NCBI GenBank assembly: GCA_947494205.1
Contig: CANLUH010000002.1
Location: forward strand, 1-64,000
Direction of reading: 5' to 3'
DNA length: 64,000 nucleotides
Source of the DNA: an uncultured Flavobacteriaceae bacterium
GTDB lineage: Bacteria > Bacteroidota > Bacteroidia > Flavobacteriales > Flavobacteriaceae
The translations under genes were made by a program, and so were the position numbers. Positions 57,201 to 64,000 of the stretch are shown one piece after another. The notes beneath the pieces were generated by a model that saw only the letters and a list, made by a program, of their open reading frames with translations, did not search any database and had not been told where the DNA came from. Numbering within the stretch: position 1 is the stretch's first letter; every line of letters begins with the position of its first letter.

Positions 57201-60153
57201 GCAACTTACCGATTTAGATATCTCCTTAAATGGATTAACAAGTTTAGACATTACCAATAATACACAACTAGAACTATTAAAAGCATCAGGAAATAACTTT
57301 AGTACAATAGATTTATCACAAAACACGGGATTAAAAACATTAGACTTAAATAGTGTTGGACTGGAGACAGTTGATCTTACTATTAATACATTATTGGAGA
57401 CTATAAACATTTCTAATAATAATTTAACGACCTTAAATGTTAGTAATAATATAAACTTGTTAAGTTTAAATGCAGCGTCCAATCTATTAGACATAAACTT
57501 AAATTTAAATAATGGCAACCAGGCGAGTCTTAATAGCGTAGATATTACCAATAACCCGTCGTTATATTGTGTTACTATTAACGATCCTGTTTTGGCTAAT
57601 AATAATGTAAACTGGCTTAAAGATGAACAAGCAACCTATAGTCTAGATTGTTCTGTATTAACTTATATTCCAGACGATGAGTTTGAGTTTTTAGTTAGGC
57701 TCCATGCTTACGATAATCCTATAGATGGTGCTTACGATGATTATGTGCCTACAGCAGCTGTAGAATCTATTAAAGCTTTAAGTTTAGGAACAGAAATAAC
57801 GGATATTACAGGGTTAGATAGTTTTATAAACTTAGAACAGTTAACTCTGGGCGAAAGTTTTAGCACGCCAATATTAGATTTAACTACATTAATCCAATTA
57901 AAAAACATTTCTATTATTGGAAACGCTTCAATAAACACAATAGATATTAGTGCAAACACACTATTAGAAGAATTATACATAAATAGCCCTACGACCATAC
58001 TTAGCGCAATAGATTTGAGTCAAAATGTTAATTTAAAAAAGGTTACATTAGTAGGGCTATCTATTACAGCTTTAGACTTTTCGGCAAATACACTTCTAGA
58101 AACATTACAAGTTAGTAATAGCAGTATAACCTCTATTAACATAGATCAAAACCCTAGTATAAGCGACTTAGTATTAAATAATAATATGCTTTCTAGCATA
58201 AATTTAAGTGCAAATACAAATCTTAAAACTGTTTTTGTTAATGATAACCAATTAACTACAATAGATTTTTCAAACTCGATATTAAGTTTAAGCCATATTA
58301 ATTGTAGTAATAATCCAAATTTAGAAGAGATTAACTTAAAAGGAAATACAACTACATATCCTAGTACAAATATTCCTGTCTTTACTGCTACAAATTTACC
58401 AGCATTAACCTGTGTAAAAGTAAGTAACCCTACACTAGCTATGGAAAAAACGTCTTGGAGTGTAGACGATACGGCTGTATACACGCAGTATTGTGCTAAT
58501 GAATTAACCTATATACCAGACGATAATTTCGAGCAATTTCTTATAGATGAAGGTATGGACGATACCCCTTTAGATGATTTTGTACCTACACAATGGATAA
58601 ATATGGTAGAATCGCTTTTTTTGTACGAAAAAAATATTTCGGACTTAACTGGGATTGAAGATTTTGTAAATTTAAAAACGTTACAGGCACCTTTAAACAA
58701 TTTAACAACAGTAGACCTTTCTAATAATTTATTATTAGAAAGTATTGCACTTTACAATAATCAACTACAAAGTTTAGATGTTAGTAATAACGTTAATTTA
58801 AAAAGCCTTTTTATAGGTAATTATGGAGCGGCTGCATTACAACAATGCACAGCTGGAGAACCATGTGATGCTAGCGATATAGAAATTGATGAAAATGGCA
58901 ATCCTGTATCTGTAGACCCTTTAAATTTTAATAATATAACAACTCTCGATTTTACTAATAACCCACTTTTAGAAGTTGCTTATATTTTTAATGTAGGATT
59001 AAATTCTGTAGACTTTGGAGATAATACTAATTTAAGAAAAGTTTGGAGTTGGCATAATAACTTAACAGCATTAGATATTAGTCAAAATAGCGGTTTAGAA
59101 GAAGTGTTTTTAAACTATAATAATTTAACAACATTTGATGCGTCACAGAATCCACAACTAACCTGGCTTGATGTTTCTGGTAATGACCTTACCTCTTTAA
59201 ATGTTAAAAATGGTAATAATTTAGCAATCTATCATTTTGGCGCCGTAAATCTACCAGACTTATTCTGTATAGAAGTAGACGATGTTACCTATTCGCAAAC
59301 CAACTGGTTAAGAGTAGATAACCATGCTAGTTTTAGTTTAGATTGTAGAGTGAAAATAAGTCCAAAAGTATATTTACAAGGGGCAGTGTTAAACCCTAAT
59401 ATAGGAGAAGAAACATTAATGCGAGACGATTTACGTATTGCTAATTTAATACCAGTAACTAGTCCTTATACAGATGGCTTAATCTGTGAAGCCTCTGTAT
59501 TTAATACAACAGGAACAGATGCTATAGTAGATTGGATAGAGCTAGAGCTTAGAGATAGTAATAATAATCTTATCATTACAGAAAAACGTTCGGCTTTATT
59601 ACAAAGAGATGGAGATGTTGTAGATGTAGATGGTGTATCTTCAGTTAGTTTTAATTCATGGATGAGAGCCTATTACATAGCCATAAAACACCGCAATCAT
59701 TTAGGTGTAATTACAGAAAACGCACTTAGTTTATCTAATACAATTACTCCTGTGGATTTTACAGATATAAACAACTCTATTACTTTAGGTATAAACGCCC
59801 AAACAAGTTTTGGCACACCAAGCGGAGTAGAAGCCTTATGGGCAGGTGATGCTAATAATGATGGGCGTTTAAATTATTTAGGAGGCACATCAGAGTTACC
59901 ATTCATACGAAGTCAAGTATTTAATGATCCAGATAATTCCATATTTGGAGGTCCGCCCGTAGCCACGTACCAATCTCAGGGTTATAATGTTACAGATGTA
60001 AATATGGATGGTTTAACTGTTTTTACAGGTACTACTAGTGATGCGTTATATGTAAGAGATAATATTTTTAATAACCCCTCGAATTCTATATTTGGTGGTC
60101 CACCAGTGGCTACATATATCTTTACTCAGCAATTGCCAGAAGGCGGAAACTAA
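54295..60153 (+). CDS. Giant secreted leucine-rich-repeat protein (internalin-like)
   Basis: A 1952-residue protein. I choose ATG 54295 because it begins with a signal peptide (KKIIVFIFILNVSFLYAQ); an ATG at 54229 lies within the palindromic upstream region. Six LRR blocks each open with a cap of the form IPDxNFEQALIDLGxD, continue with LRRs of about 21-23 residues (LDLSxNTxLxxL), and close with CIxVDD...NWLKD..T.YSxDC. The end (about 1690-1952) has a different beta domain, two Ca-binding DANNDG/DVNMDG loops and a duplicated segment SIFGGPPVATY. No clear type IX sorting domain is visible at the terminus. It is probably a surface adhesin or binding protein. Confidence 0.8.
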   Translation: MKKIIVFIFILNVSFLYAQTTAIPDTNFEQALIDLGYDNVIDGSVLTANISGVTSLNLNNKNIADLTGIEYFTSVTHLYLAGNPITTVNVSNMTNLYLLYCPHTDLTSLDISQNTLLYNLNVESSALISLDLSNNINLEQLTCRFTNLTTLDLSLNTNITHVTVDNIATLETLNVANGNNSAISLVYAISSNNLSCILVDDKVSADAGLGSYAGWTKEPTTYYSQDVCKTYIPDDNFEQALIDAGYDDVLDDFVITTNIANVEQLFLDFKGISDLTGIEGFTNLKLLLARSNNLSSVDLTNNSLLEEFNLIGNTISTIDLSQNTALKQVNLSSNNITSIDTSALVNLEYLYLSNNPITAVNLSTNTGLRVLNLSNAQLSSVDVTMLPNLEILSLNTNALTAIDVSQNILLKNLEVGYNTISTLNLSPLTELSVLQLRGNPITTIDFSNNLKLGFISMHQTQLSTIDVTMLPLLRDLYLNDNFLTSIDLSQNPLLQRFYARRNTLTAIDFSNAPLLNTVAISGNAFANLDFTQNGSLTNVQIFDAPLLTGVLINNNANALITTFNAENCPVLDCITVDDVTLATNGNTPYNSWLKDITTSYCGIVAIPDSNFEQELITLGLDNAIDGSLFLTSEVLQLTTLDLSSKNISNLQGIEAFTGLEHLNLDNNTLSTLNVSENTSLLTLDVGRNNLTSLDITTLNLLTSIKAFGNALTGIDVSQSSALEVFNAGSNQLTTVDISNNPLLKDIRLNNNPITNLDLTNATILEVLQIINCPINFLILETNTLLTQLLASGIQCSSLNLSTNINLTALDVSNTNLISIDVKNGANSSLLFANFSNNALLSCISVDDPTIANNNANWLKDTTTGYSTDCTNYTFIPDANFEQALIDLGIDTNTTLDSKVETVAIASITTLDISGKNISSLEGLEGFAALQELNASNNVISTISLSQNTTLQKLILFNNTLTNIDVSALVQLTDLDISLNGLTSLDITNNTQLELLKASGNNFSTIDLSQNTGLKTLDLNSVGLETVDLTINTLLETINISNNNLTTLNVSNNINLLSLNAASNLLDINLNLNNGNQASLNSVDITNNPSLYCVTINDPVLANNNVNWLKDEQATYSLDCSVLTYIPDDEFEFLVRLHAYDNPIDGAYDDYVPTAAVESIKALSLGTEITDITGLDSFINLEQLTLGESFSTPILDLTTLIQLKNISIIGNASINTIDISANTLLEELYINSPTTILSAIDLSQNVNLKKVTLVGLSITALDFSANTLLETLQVSNSSITSINIDQNPSISDLVLNNNMLSSINLSANTNLKTVFVNDNQLTTIDFSNSILSLSHINCSNNPNLEEINLKGNTTTYPSTNIPVFTATNLPALTCVKVSNPTLAMEKTSWSVDDTAVYTQYCANELTYIPDDNFEQFLIDEGMDDTPLDDFVPTQWINMVESLFLYEKNISDLTGIEDFVNLKTLQAPLNNLTTVDLSNNLLLESIALYNNQLQSLDVSNNVNLKSLFIGNYGAAALQQCTAGEPCDASDIEIDENGNPVSVDPLNFNNITTLDFTNNPLLEVAYIFNVGLNSVDFGDNTNLRKVWSWHNNLTALDISQNSGLEEVFLNYNNLTTFDASQNPQLTWLDVSGNDLTSLNVKNGNNLAIYHFGAVNLPDLFCIEVDDVTYSQTNWLRVDNHASFSLDCRVKISPKVYLQGAVLNPNIGEETLMRDDLRIANLIPVTSPYTDGLICEASVFNTTGTDAIVDWIELELRDSNNNLIITEKRSALLQRDGDVVDVDGVSSVSFNSWMRAYYIAIKHRNHLGVITENALSLSNTITPVDFTDINNSITLGINAQTSFGTPSGVEALWAGDANNDGRLNYLGGTSELPFIRSQVFNDPDNSIFGGPPVATYQSQGYNVTDVNMDGLTVFTGTTSDALYVRDNIFNNPSNSIFGGPPVATYIFTQQLPEGGN

Positions 60154-60254
60154 CAAGTTATCTTTGTGGATTGATTTTTAAGTCAGTTTAATTTCTAAGA
60201 GCCATTTCTTAATAGAAGTGGCTTTAATGTATAACTTACTGCTTTATAATATAT

Positions 60255-60287
60255 AAAAAAGGAGACCTCTCATTAGTCTCCTTTTTT
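60255..60287 (+). terminator. Terminator after the LRR gene
   Basis: AAAAAAGGAGAC and GTCTCCTTTTTT form a 12-bp perfect stem with a 9-nt loop and T-run. The A-run on the other side makes it potentially bidirectional. Confidence 0.85.
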
Positions 60288-60360
60288 GCTATTAATCCTT
60301 CCAATTCAGAGAAGAAAATATTTATGATATAAAATTAAATGTAATTACTATATATAACAA

Positions 60361-60376
60361 TAAGGGTAGCCCCTTA
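60361..60376. promoter_or_regulatory. Second GGG-N4-CCC palindrome, upstream of mnmE
   Basis: TAAGGGTAGCCCCTTA is nearly the same as the site TAAGGGAATGCCCTTA at 54222-54237. It is 141 bp upstream of the mnmE start and 74 bp downstream of the LRR terminator. It is a candidate operator for the same regulator. Confidence 0.35.
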
Positions 60377-60504
60377 GATTGGTTTTAACATGAAAAAGCA
60401 AAACATCAGTAGATTTTCTATATTATAAAAAGACTATAACTATAAAGTACACACAAAATATATTTTGTACTCAAAAAACAGATAAGTATCCAAATGCAAT
60501 TCAC

Positions 60505-60512
60505 TATTTTTG
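60505..60512 (+). promoter_or_regulatory. Predicted -7 element of mnmE
   Basis: TATTTTTG matches TAnnTTTG and ends 4 nt before the ATG (60517). The transcript would be almost leaderless. No -33 TTG is found at the usual distance. Confidence 0.4.
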
Positions 60513-60516
60513 CATC

Positions 60517-61923
60517 ATGATTAATAACGATAATATAGTAGCGTTGGCAACCGCTTCGGGAGCAGGAGCAGTAGCCATTATTCGTATTTCTGGTCCAGAG
60601 GCTATAACAATAGCGGCAAGCTGTTTTAAGTCAGTAACAAAAAATAAAGAATTAACCAGCCAGAAAACGCATACTATACATTTAGGACATATAGTAGACG
60701 ATAAACGTACCATAGATGAGGTTTTAGTCTCTATATTTAAAAACCCAAACTCATATACAGGCGAAAACGTAATAGAAATATCCTGTCATGGATCTGTATA
60801 CATACAACAAGAAATAATACAACTATTATTACGCAAAGGTTGCCGCATGGCAGACGCAGGAGAATTCACTCTACGTGCCTTTTTAAATGGAAAATTAGAC
60901 TTGTCTCAAGCAGAAGCTGTGGCCGATTTAATTGCGAGTGATAACGAAGCATCACACCAAATAGCCATGCAACAAATGCGAGGCGGTTTTTCTAGCGAAA
61001 TAGCAAAATTAAGAGAAGAACTTATGAATTTTGCTAGCTTAATAGAACTAGAACTCGACTTTGCAGAAGAAGATGTAGAATTTGCAGACCGTTCACAGTT
61101 TAAAGCCTTAGTAGAGCGTATAAGCTTTGTATTAAAACGATTAATAGATTCCTTTGCAGTAGGTAATGTCATTAAAAATGGTATACCAGTAGCCATAGTA
61201 GGCGAACCCAATGTTGGGAAATCAACACTGCTAAACGCTTTATTAAACGAAGAACGCGCCATAGTAAGTGATATAGCAGGAACAACCAGAGACACTATAG
61301 AAGACGAATTAGTAATAGAAGGGATAGGATTCCGTTTTATAGACACCGCAGGAATTCGTGAAACCGAAGATGTAGTAGAAAGCATAGGTATTAAAAAAAC
61401 CTTCGAGAAAATGGAGCAAGCACAAGTTGTGGTACTGTTATTTTCTGCTGAAGAATTTAAAACAGAAAACCAACGCCTTACAGTAGAAATCGAGAAAATT
61501 AAAAATCGTTTTCCATTGAAACCTTTAGTCATCATTATTAATAAAGCGGATATATTAACTACAACGGAAAAAGAATCTATTAATGTCACCCTGAGCGCAG
61601 CCGAAGGGCTACAATATTTATTACTATCCGCTAAAACTGGAGTAGGCGTAGAAGAACTTAAAGAAAAACTAATAGGTTTTGTAAACACGGGCGCATTGCG
61701 TAATAACGAAACTATTGTTACTAACACCCGCCATTACGATTCGCTTTTAAAAGCCTTCGAAGAGATTGATAAAGTAAAATCTGGACTAGAAATGGGACTC
61801 TCTGGCGATTTAATGGCTATAGACATTCGCCAAGCTCTATACCACTTTGGCGAAATTACAGGCGAAATTACAAGCGATGATTTGTTAGGTAATATTTTTG
61901 CTAATTTTTGTATTGGAAAGTAA
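60517..61923 (+). CDS. mnmE: tRNA modification GTPase MnmE (TrmE)
   Basis: A 468-residue GTPase. With MnmG it adds carboxymethylaminomethyl groups to U34 of certain tRNAs, using a folate one-carbon unit. The N-terminal folate-binding domain begins NIVALATASGAGAVAIIRIS. The G domain has G1 GEPNVGKST, G2/G3 with DTAGIRE, and G4 NKAD. The C terminus is the invariant CIGK that carries the catalytic Cys. Length is normal. Between G4 and the following SAKTG motif, the segment NVTLSAAEGLQ is encoded by a stretch (61585-61608) that matches a dispersed repeat found elsewhere in the window. Confidence 0.97.
   Translation: MINNDNIVALATASGAGAVAIIRISGPEAITIAASCFKSVTKNKELTSQKTHTIHLGHIVDDKRTIDEVLVSIFKNPNSYTGENVIEISCHGSVYIQQEIIQLLLRKGCRMADAGEFTLRAFLNGKLDLSQAEAVADLIASDNEASHQIAMQQMRGGFSSEIAKLREELMNFASLIELELDFAEEDVEFADRSQFKALVERISFVLKRLIDSFAVGNVIKNGIPVAIVGEPNVGKSTLLNALLNEERAIVSDIAGTTRDTIEDELVIEGIGFRFIDTAGIRETEDVVESIGIKKTFEKMEQAQVVVLLFSAEEFKTENQRLTVEIEKIKNRFPLKPLVIIINKADILTTTEKESINVTLSAAEGLQYLLLSAKTGVGVEELKEKLIGFVNTGALRNNETIVTNTRHYDSLLKAFEEIDKVKSGLEMGLSGDLMAIDIRQALYHFGEITGEITSDDLLGNIFANFCIGK
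61585..61608 (+). repeat. Dispersed repeat copy inside mnmE
   Basis: GTCACCCTGAGCGCAG followed by CCGAAGGG, in frame. It is related to GTCAGGTTGAGCGCAG (minus strand, 35911-35930) and GTCAAGTTGAGCTTGTCG (32939-32956). Such motifs are widespread intergenic repeats in Bacteroidota. Here the repeat encodes a surface loop of the GTPase domain. Confidence 0.5.
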
Positions 61924-61926
61924 CCA

Positions 61927-62286
61927 ATGAACATAAAAGAATTAGTAGGTAAATTCAATATAATAGGAAGTAATCAAGATGCGGAAGCAGGAGTATATAA
62001 AGGTACTTTAGAGTTAACACTAGATGCAAATAATAGAGTGAATGCTAAATGGTGTATAGGTAGCGACCAAAACCAATATGGAACAGGCTTTTTTAAAGAT
62101 AATATTTTAGTTATTAATTTTAATTATAAAGGCGATAACGAAACTATTTATAAGGGAGTTGTTGTGTATAAATGTATTACTAAAGACCTTTTAGATGGGT
62201 TTTGGTCAGAAAAAAATGGTAATCCATTGTATCTTGGAGAAGAACGCTGTTTTAGAGTAGGTTCACAAAAAGAAACTATAAATTAA
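61927..62286 (+). CDS. Small conserved hypothetical protein
   Basis: A 119-residue cytoplasmic protein that starts 3 bp after the mnmE stop, so it is co-transcribed and probably translationally coupled. It is predicted to be all beta, with strands such as GVYKGTLELTLDANNRVNAK and IYKGVVVYKCITKDLLDGFW, and looks like a small lipocalin-like or barrel fold. There is no signal peptide and no catalytic motif. The family is not recognised and the function is unknown. Confidence 0.65.
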   Translation: MNIKELVGKFNIIGSNQDAEAGVYKGTLELTLDANNRVNAKWCIGSDQNQYGTGFFKDNILVINFNYKGDNETIYKGVVVYKCITKDLLDGFWSEKNGNPLYLGEERCFRVGSQKETIN

Positions 62287-62445
62287 TGTTTCACAATCTT
62301 AAAAGAGCGTGCGAATAAAAAAGTACTTTCAGTTATATTTCTATTTAATACCCGTTTCAATTGGCAATTCTACAATCATAATACTTTTGTTTTAGATAGA
62401 TATTTAATTTCTATTGAAAACTAATAAGTTTATAAGTAGGAGTAA

Positions 62446-62465
62446 AGGGTGGTAAAAACCACCCT
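62446..62465 (+). terminator. Hairpin after the mnmE operon
   Basis: AGGGTGGT and ACCACCCT form an 8-bp perfect stem with an AAAA loop. There is no T-run, so it is a weak terminator or a regulatory hairpin in the leader of the downstream kinase gene. Confidence 0.4.
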
Positions 62466-62569
62466 GTTAGTTTAGATTTACTCGTAAATAAGTTATTAAT
62501 TTGTTTTCTGGAGACAATTGCTATTCAAACGAAACCTATACGATTGTCTAATACTAAAGCTTAAAATTA

Positions 62570-64000
62570 ATGAACCTTTATAGATTATGCATTTTCTTTA
62601 TTCTATGTGCTAATGTAGCCATTGGTCAAAATAATGAAATAAATGAATCCTATGAATATTATATTGATATAGCAGATAAGCTTAATAGAAGCTATCAATT
62701 TTCTGAAAGTGTAGAAGCTACCGAAAAAGCAATAACTATAGCTACAAAAGAGAATAATGAGTATAATAGACTAAGCTCAGAGATATCTCTTGCCGAATTA
62801 ATGCGAAGAACAAAAAATTATAAAAAAGGTCTTGAAATTCTATACGCACAAAAAAATATAAAACAATTCCCAGAACTTCAAGTACGTCTGTTAGATCGCA
62901 TGTCGGCGCTTTATACAGAAGGTAGTTATTATAAAGAAACATTCCCAGAACATATTAATGTTACAGATTCTGTTCAAGGTTTTCTTGAAGAAGCACTATT
63001 AATTTCAATTCAAAATAAATTTGAAAGTCATGAAGCAAGTTTGAGAAATCAAATCGGTTTGTTTCTTATGAGACAGGAAAAAAGATTGGAATCTAGAGCA
63101 CATTTATTAAGATCTGCAGAATTATTTAAAAAAATAGGAGATACCGCTAATTATTTGCGACCTATGATGCATATAATGGAAAATAATATAATGTCTAATA
63201 ATATGCAATCTTTCGATTTAATAGGACAGGATTTATTAGCTTTAGCAGCAGGTAAAAAATGGTATTCAGTAGAAGCAGAGTTATTTAAAAAAATAGGAAA
63301 TGGATATCTACATAGAGGCGATTCTATTCGTTATTACAAATGGTTAGACCGTGCGGGGAAAAATTATATTGAATATTATAAGCGTATTAATTCTGAGCAG
63401 ATGGCTTCATTTAAAGTCCGTTTTGAAACAGATAAATTTAAAAGAGAAGCTTTAGAATCTAATTTAATATCTACCCAAAATTCAAAGAAGTTAAGCGAAG
63501 AAAAAACTCAAAAAAAGAAAGTCATTTATTTCTCTGCAGCTTTGTTATTAATTCTTTTATGTGCAGGTATTTTTATTCTTCGAGAGCGTAAATTAAAACA
63601 ACAAGTACATAGTATAAATACAGACCTTAAATTTGCTAATAAGAAGTACGAATTATTAATGTTAGAAAGTAATCATAGAATAAAAAATAATCTCCAAATG
63701 ATTATTTCACTTCTAGATTATAGCAATGAGGACTTTATAGATAATGGTGAGAAAGCCTTAAAACGTGTTTCTAGTAAGGTTGAAACCATTGCATCTCTAC
63801 ATAAACATTTAAATAAAAATGTACATTTTGAAAAAGTTAGAATAGACTTGTTTTTTGAAGAAATTATAGGCTTTTACAAAAATATTACTGCTAATCAGTT
63901 AGTTGTTAAAAGAGACATAATACCCATAGAAATTAAGAATGAACGCATCGTTTATTTTGGTCTAATATTAAATGAACTATTTTCAAATACGGTAGAACAC
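62570..64000 (+). CDS. HisKA_2-type sensor histidine kinase, 3' end cut by window edge
   Basis: The first 477 residues of a kinase that continues beyond the window. The signal peptide ends NVAIGQ at residue 20. TPR-like helices span about 25-300, and a membrane segment lies at about 317-338. The phospho-acceptor is His369 in the HisKA_2/HWE-like motif ESNHRIKNNLQMIISLLDY. The N-box LNELFSNTVEH starts at the very end of the window. It is the third TPR-sensor kinase in the last 17 kb, each with a different kinase class. The response regulator is probably encoded just beyond the window. Confidence 0.88.
   Translation, partial: MNLYRLCIFFILCANVAIGQNNEINESYEYYIDIADKLNRSYQFSESVEATEKAITIATKENNEYNRLSSEISLAELMRRTKNYKKGLEILYAQKNIKQFPELQVRLLDRMSALYTEGSYYKETFPEHINVTDSVQGFLEEALLISIQNKFESHEASLRNQIGLFLMRQEKRLESRAHLLRSAELFKKIGDTANYLRPMMHIMENNIMSNNMQSFDLIGQDLLALAAGKKWYSVEAELFKKIGNGYLHRGDSIRYYKWLDRAGKNYIEYYKRINSEQMASFKVRFETDKFKREALESNLISTQNSKKLSEEKTQKKKVIYFSAALLLILLCAGIFILRERKLKQQVHSINTDLKFANKKYELLMLESNHRIKNNLQMIISLLDYSNEDFIDNGEKALKRVSSKVETIASLHKHLNKNVHFEKVRIDLFFEEIIGFYKNITANQLVVKRDIIPIEIKNERIVYFGLILNELFSNTVEH

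Larger units (their letters stand above)
60154..60516. other. Intergenic region before mnmE
   Basis: 363 bp with no gene. It contains the LRR-gene terminator (60255-60287), the palindrome TAAGGGTAGCCCCTTA (60361-60376) and a -7-type TATTTTTG element (60505-60512) next to the mnmE ATG. The rest is AT-rich. Confidence 0.55.

Noticed and set aside
56244..57998. Several open frames opposite the LRR gene
   Set aside because: They arise from the periodic LRR codons read in reverse, and their products are low-complexity Ser/Lys/Val mixtures.
60906..61727. Long open frame on the strand opposite mnmE (273 codons)
   Set aside because: The composition is Ser/Phe-rich shadow coding without family motifs, and the sense strand is the certain MnmE gene.

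Overview
The window looks like chromosomal DNA of a marine-type flavobacterium (Bacteroidota, Flavobacteriaceae). The base composition is very AT-rich. Ribosome binding sites are mostly A-rich rather than Shine-Dalgarno. Several genes have TAnnTTTG-type -7 promoter elements upstream. The families are typical of the group: a fused alpha/beta 2-oxoacid dehydrogenase E1, TlpA with a DUF4369-like domain, TPR-containing sensor kinases, LytTR regulators, an M57 protease, LRR surface proteins and giant split RHS proteins. I see no rRNA, tRNA, CRISPR array, transposase or integrase.

Layout. 1-5000: an AraC-type membrane regulator, the fused E1 dehydrogenase and a TraB/GumN protein, all on the minus strand. 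5401-24347: one large plus-strand surface/toxin operon. It contains a YadA-head-like repeat protein, a 2073-residue SpvB-like RHS component A, a LolA-like secreted protein, a 3432-residue RHS component B whose tail is a serine lipase, and a small overlapping membrane protein that is the likely immunity factor. 24559-25713: an orphan RHS tip in opposite orientation carrying a different tail. 25914-32665: a beta-barrel protein with an apparently inactive M1-like domain, a LOG-family protein and uvrA. 33073-39264: small hypothetical proteins, an ATP-grasp enzyme, gamma-glutamyltransferase and an AcpH-like protein. 39276-45057: an acyltransferase, glmM, a class V aminotransferase, a lipid A-type acyltransferase and a rhomboid protease. 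45182-45334: a previously uncalled 50-residue double-glycine leader peptide, followed by repeat-rich DNA. 45926-64000: a TlpA-like reductase, three two-component loci (LytS/LytTR, a NarX/NarL type with a truncated kinase relic, and a HisKA_2 kinase cut by the window edge), an M57 protease, a giant LRR protein and mnmE.

Main discovery candidate. The RHS B gene and the orphan tip share a perfect 96-bp inverted repeat (23114-23209 and 25636-25731) placed in the same codon phase, inside the conserved RHS core just before the variable tail. Recombination between the arms would flip about 2.4 kb. It would replace the lipase tail of the expressed giant protein with the second tail, and would silence the lipase and its partner gene. 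A two-way terminator lies between the two tails and would serve in either orientation. This is a plausible toxin-tip phase-variation switch.

Other points worth testing: LytTR-type direct repeats in front of the M57 gene, which suggest regulation by the adjacent two-component system; TAAGGG-N4-CCCTTA palindromes in the LRR/mnmE region; and a dispersed flavobacterial repeat that appears to have been absorbed in frame into mnmE.
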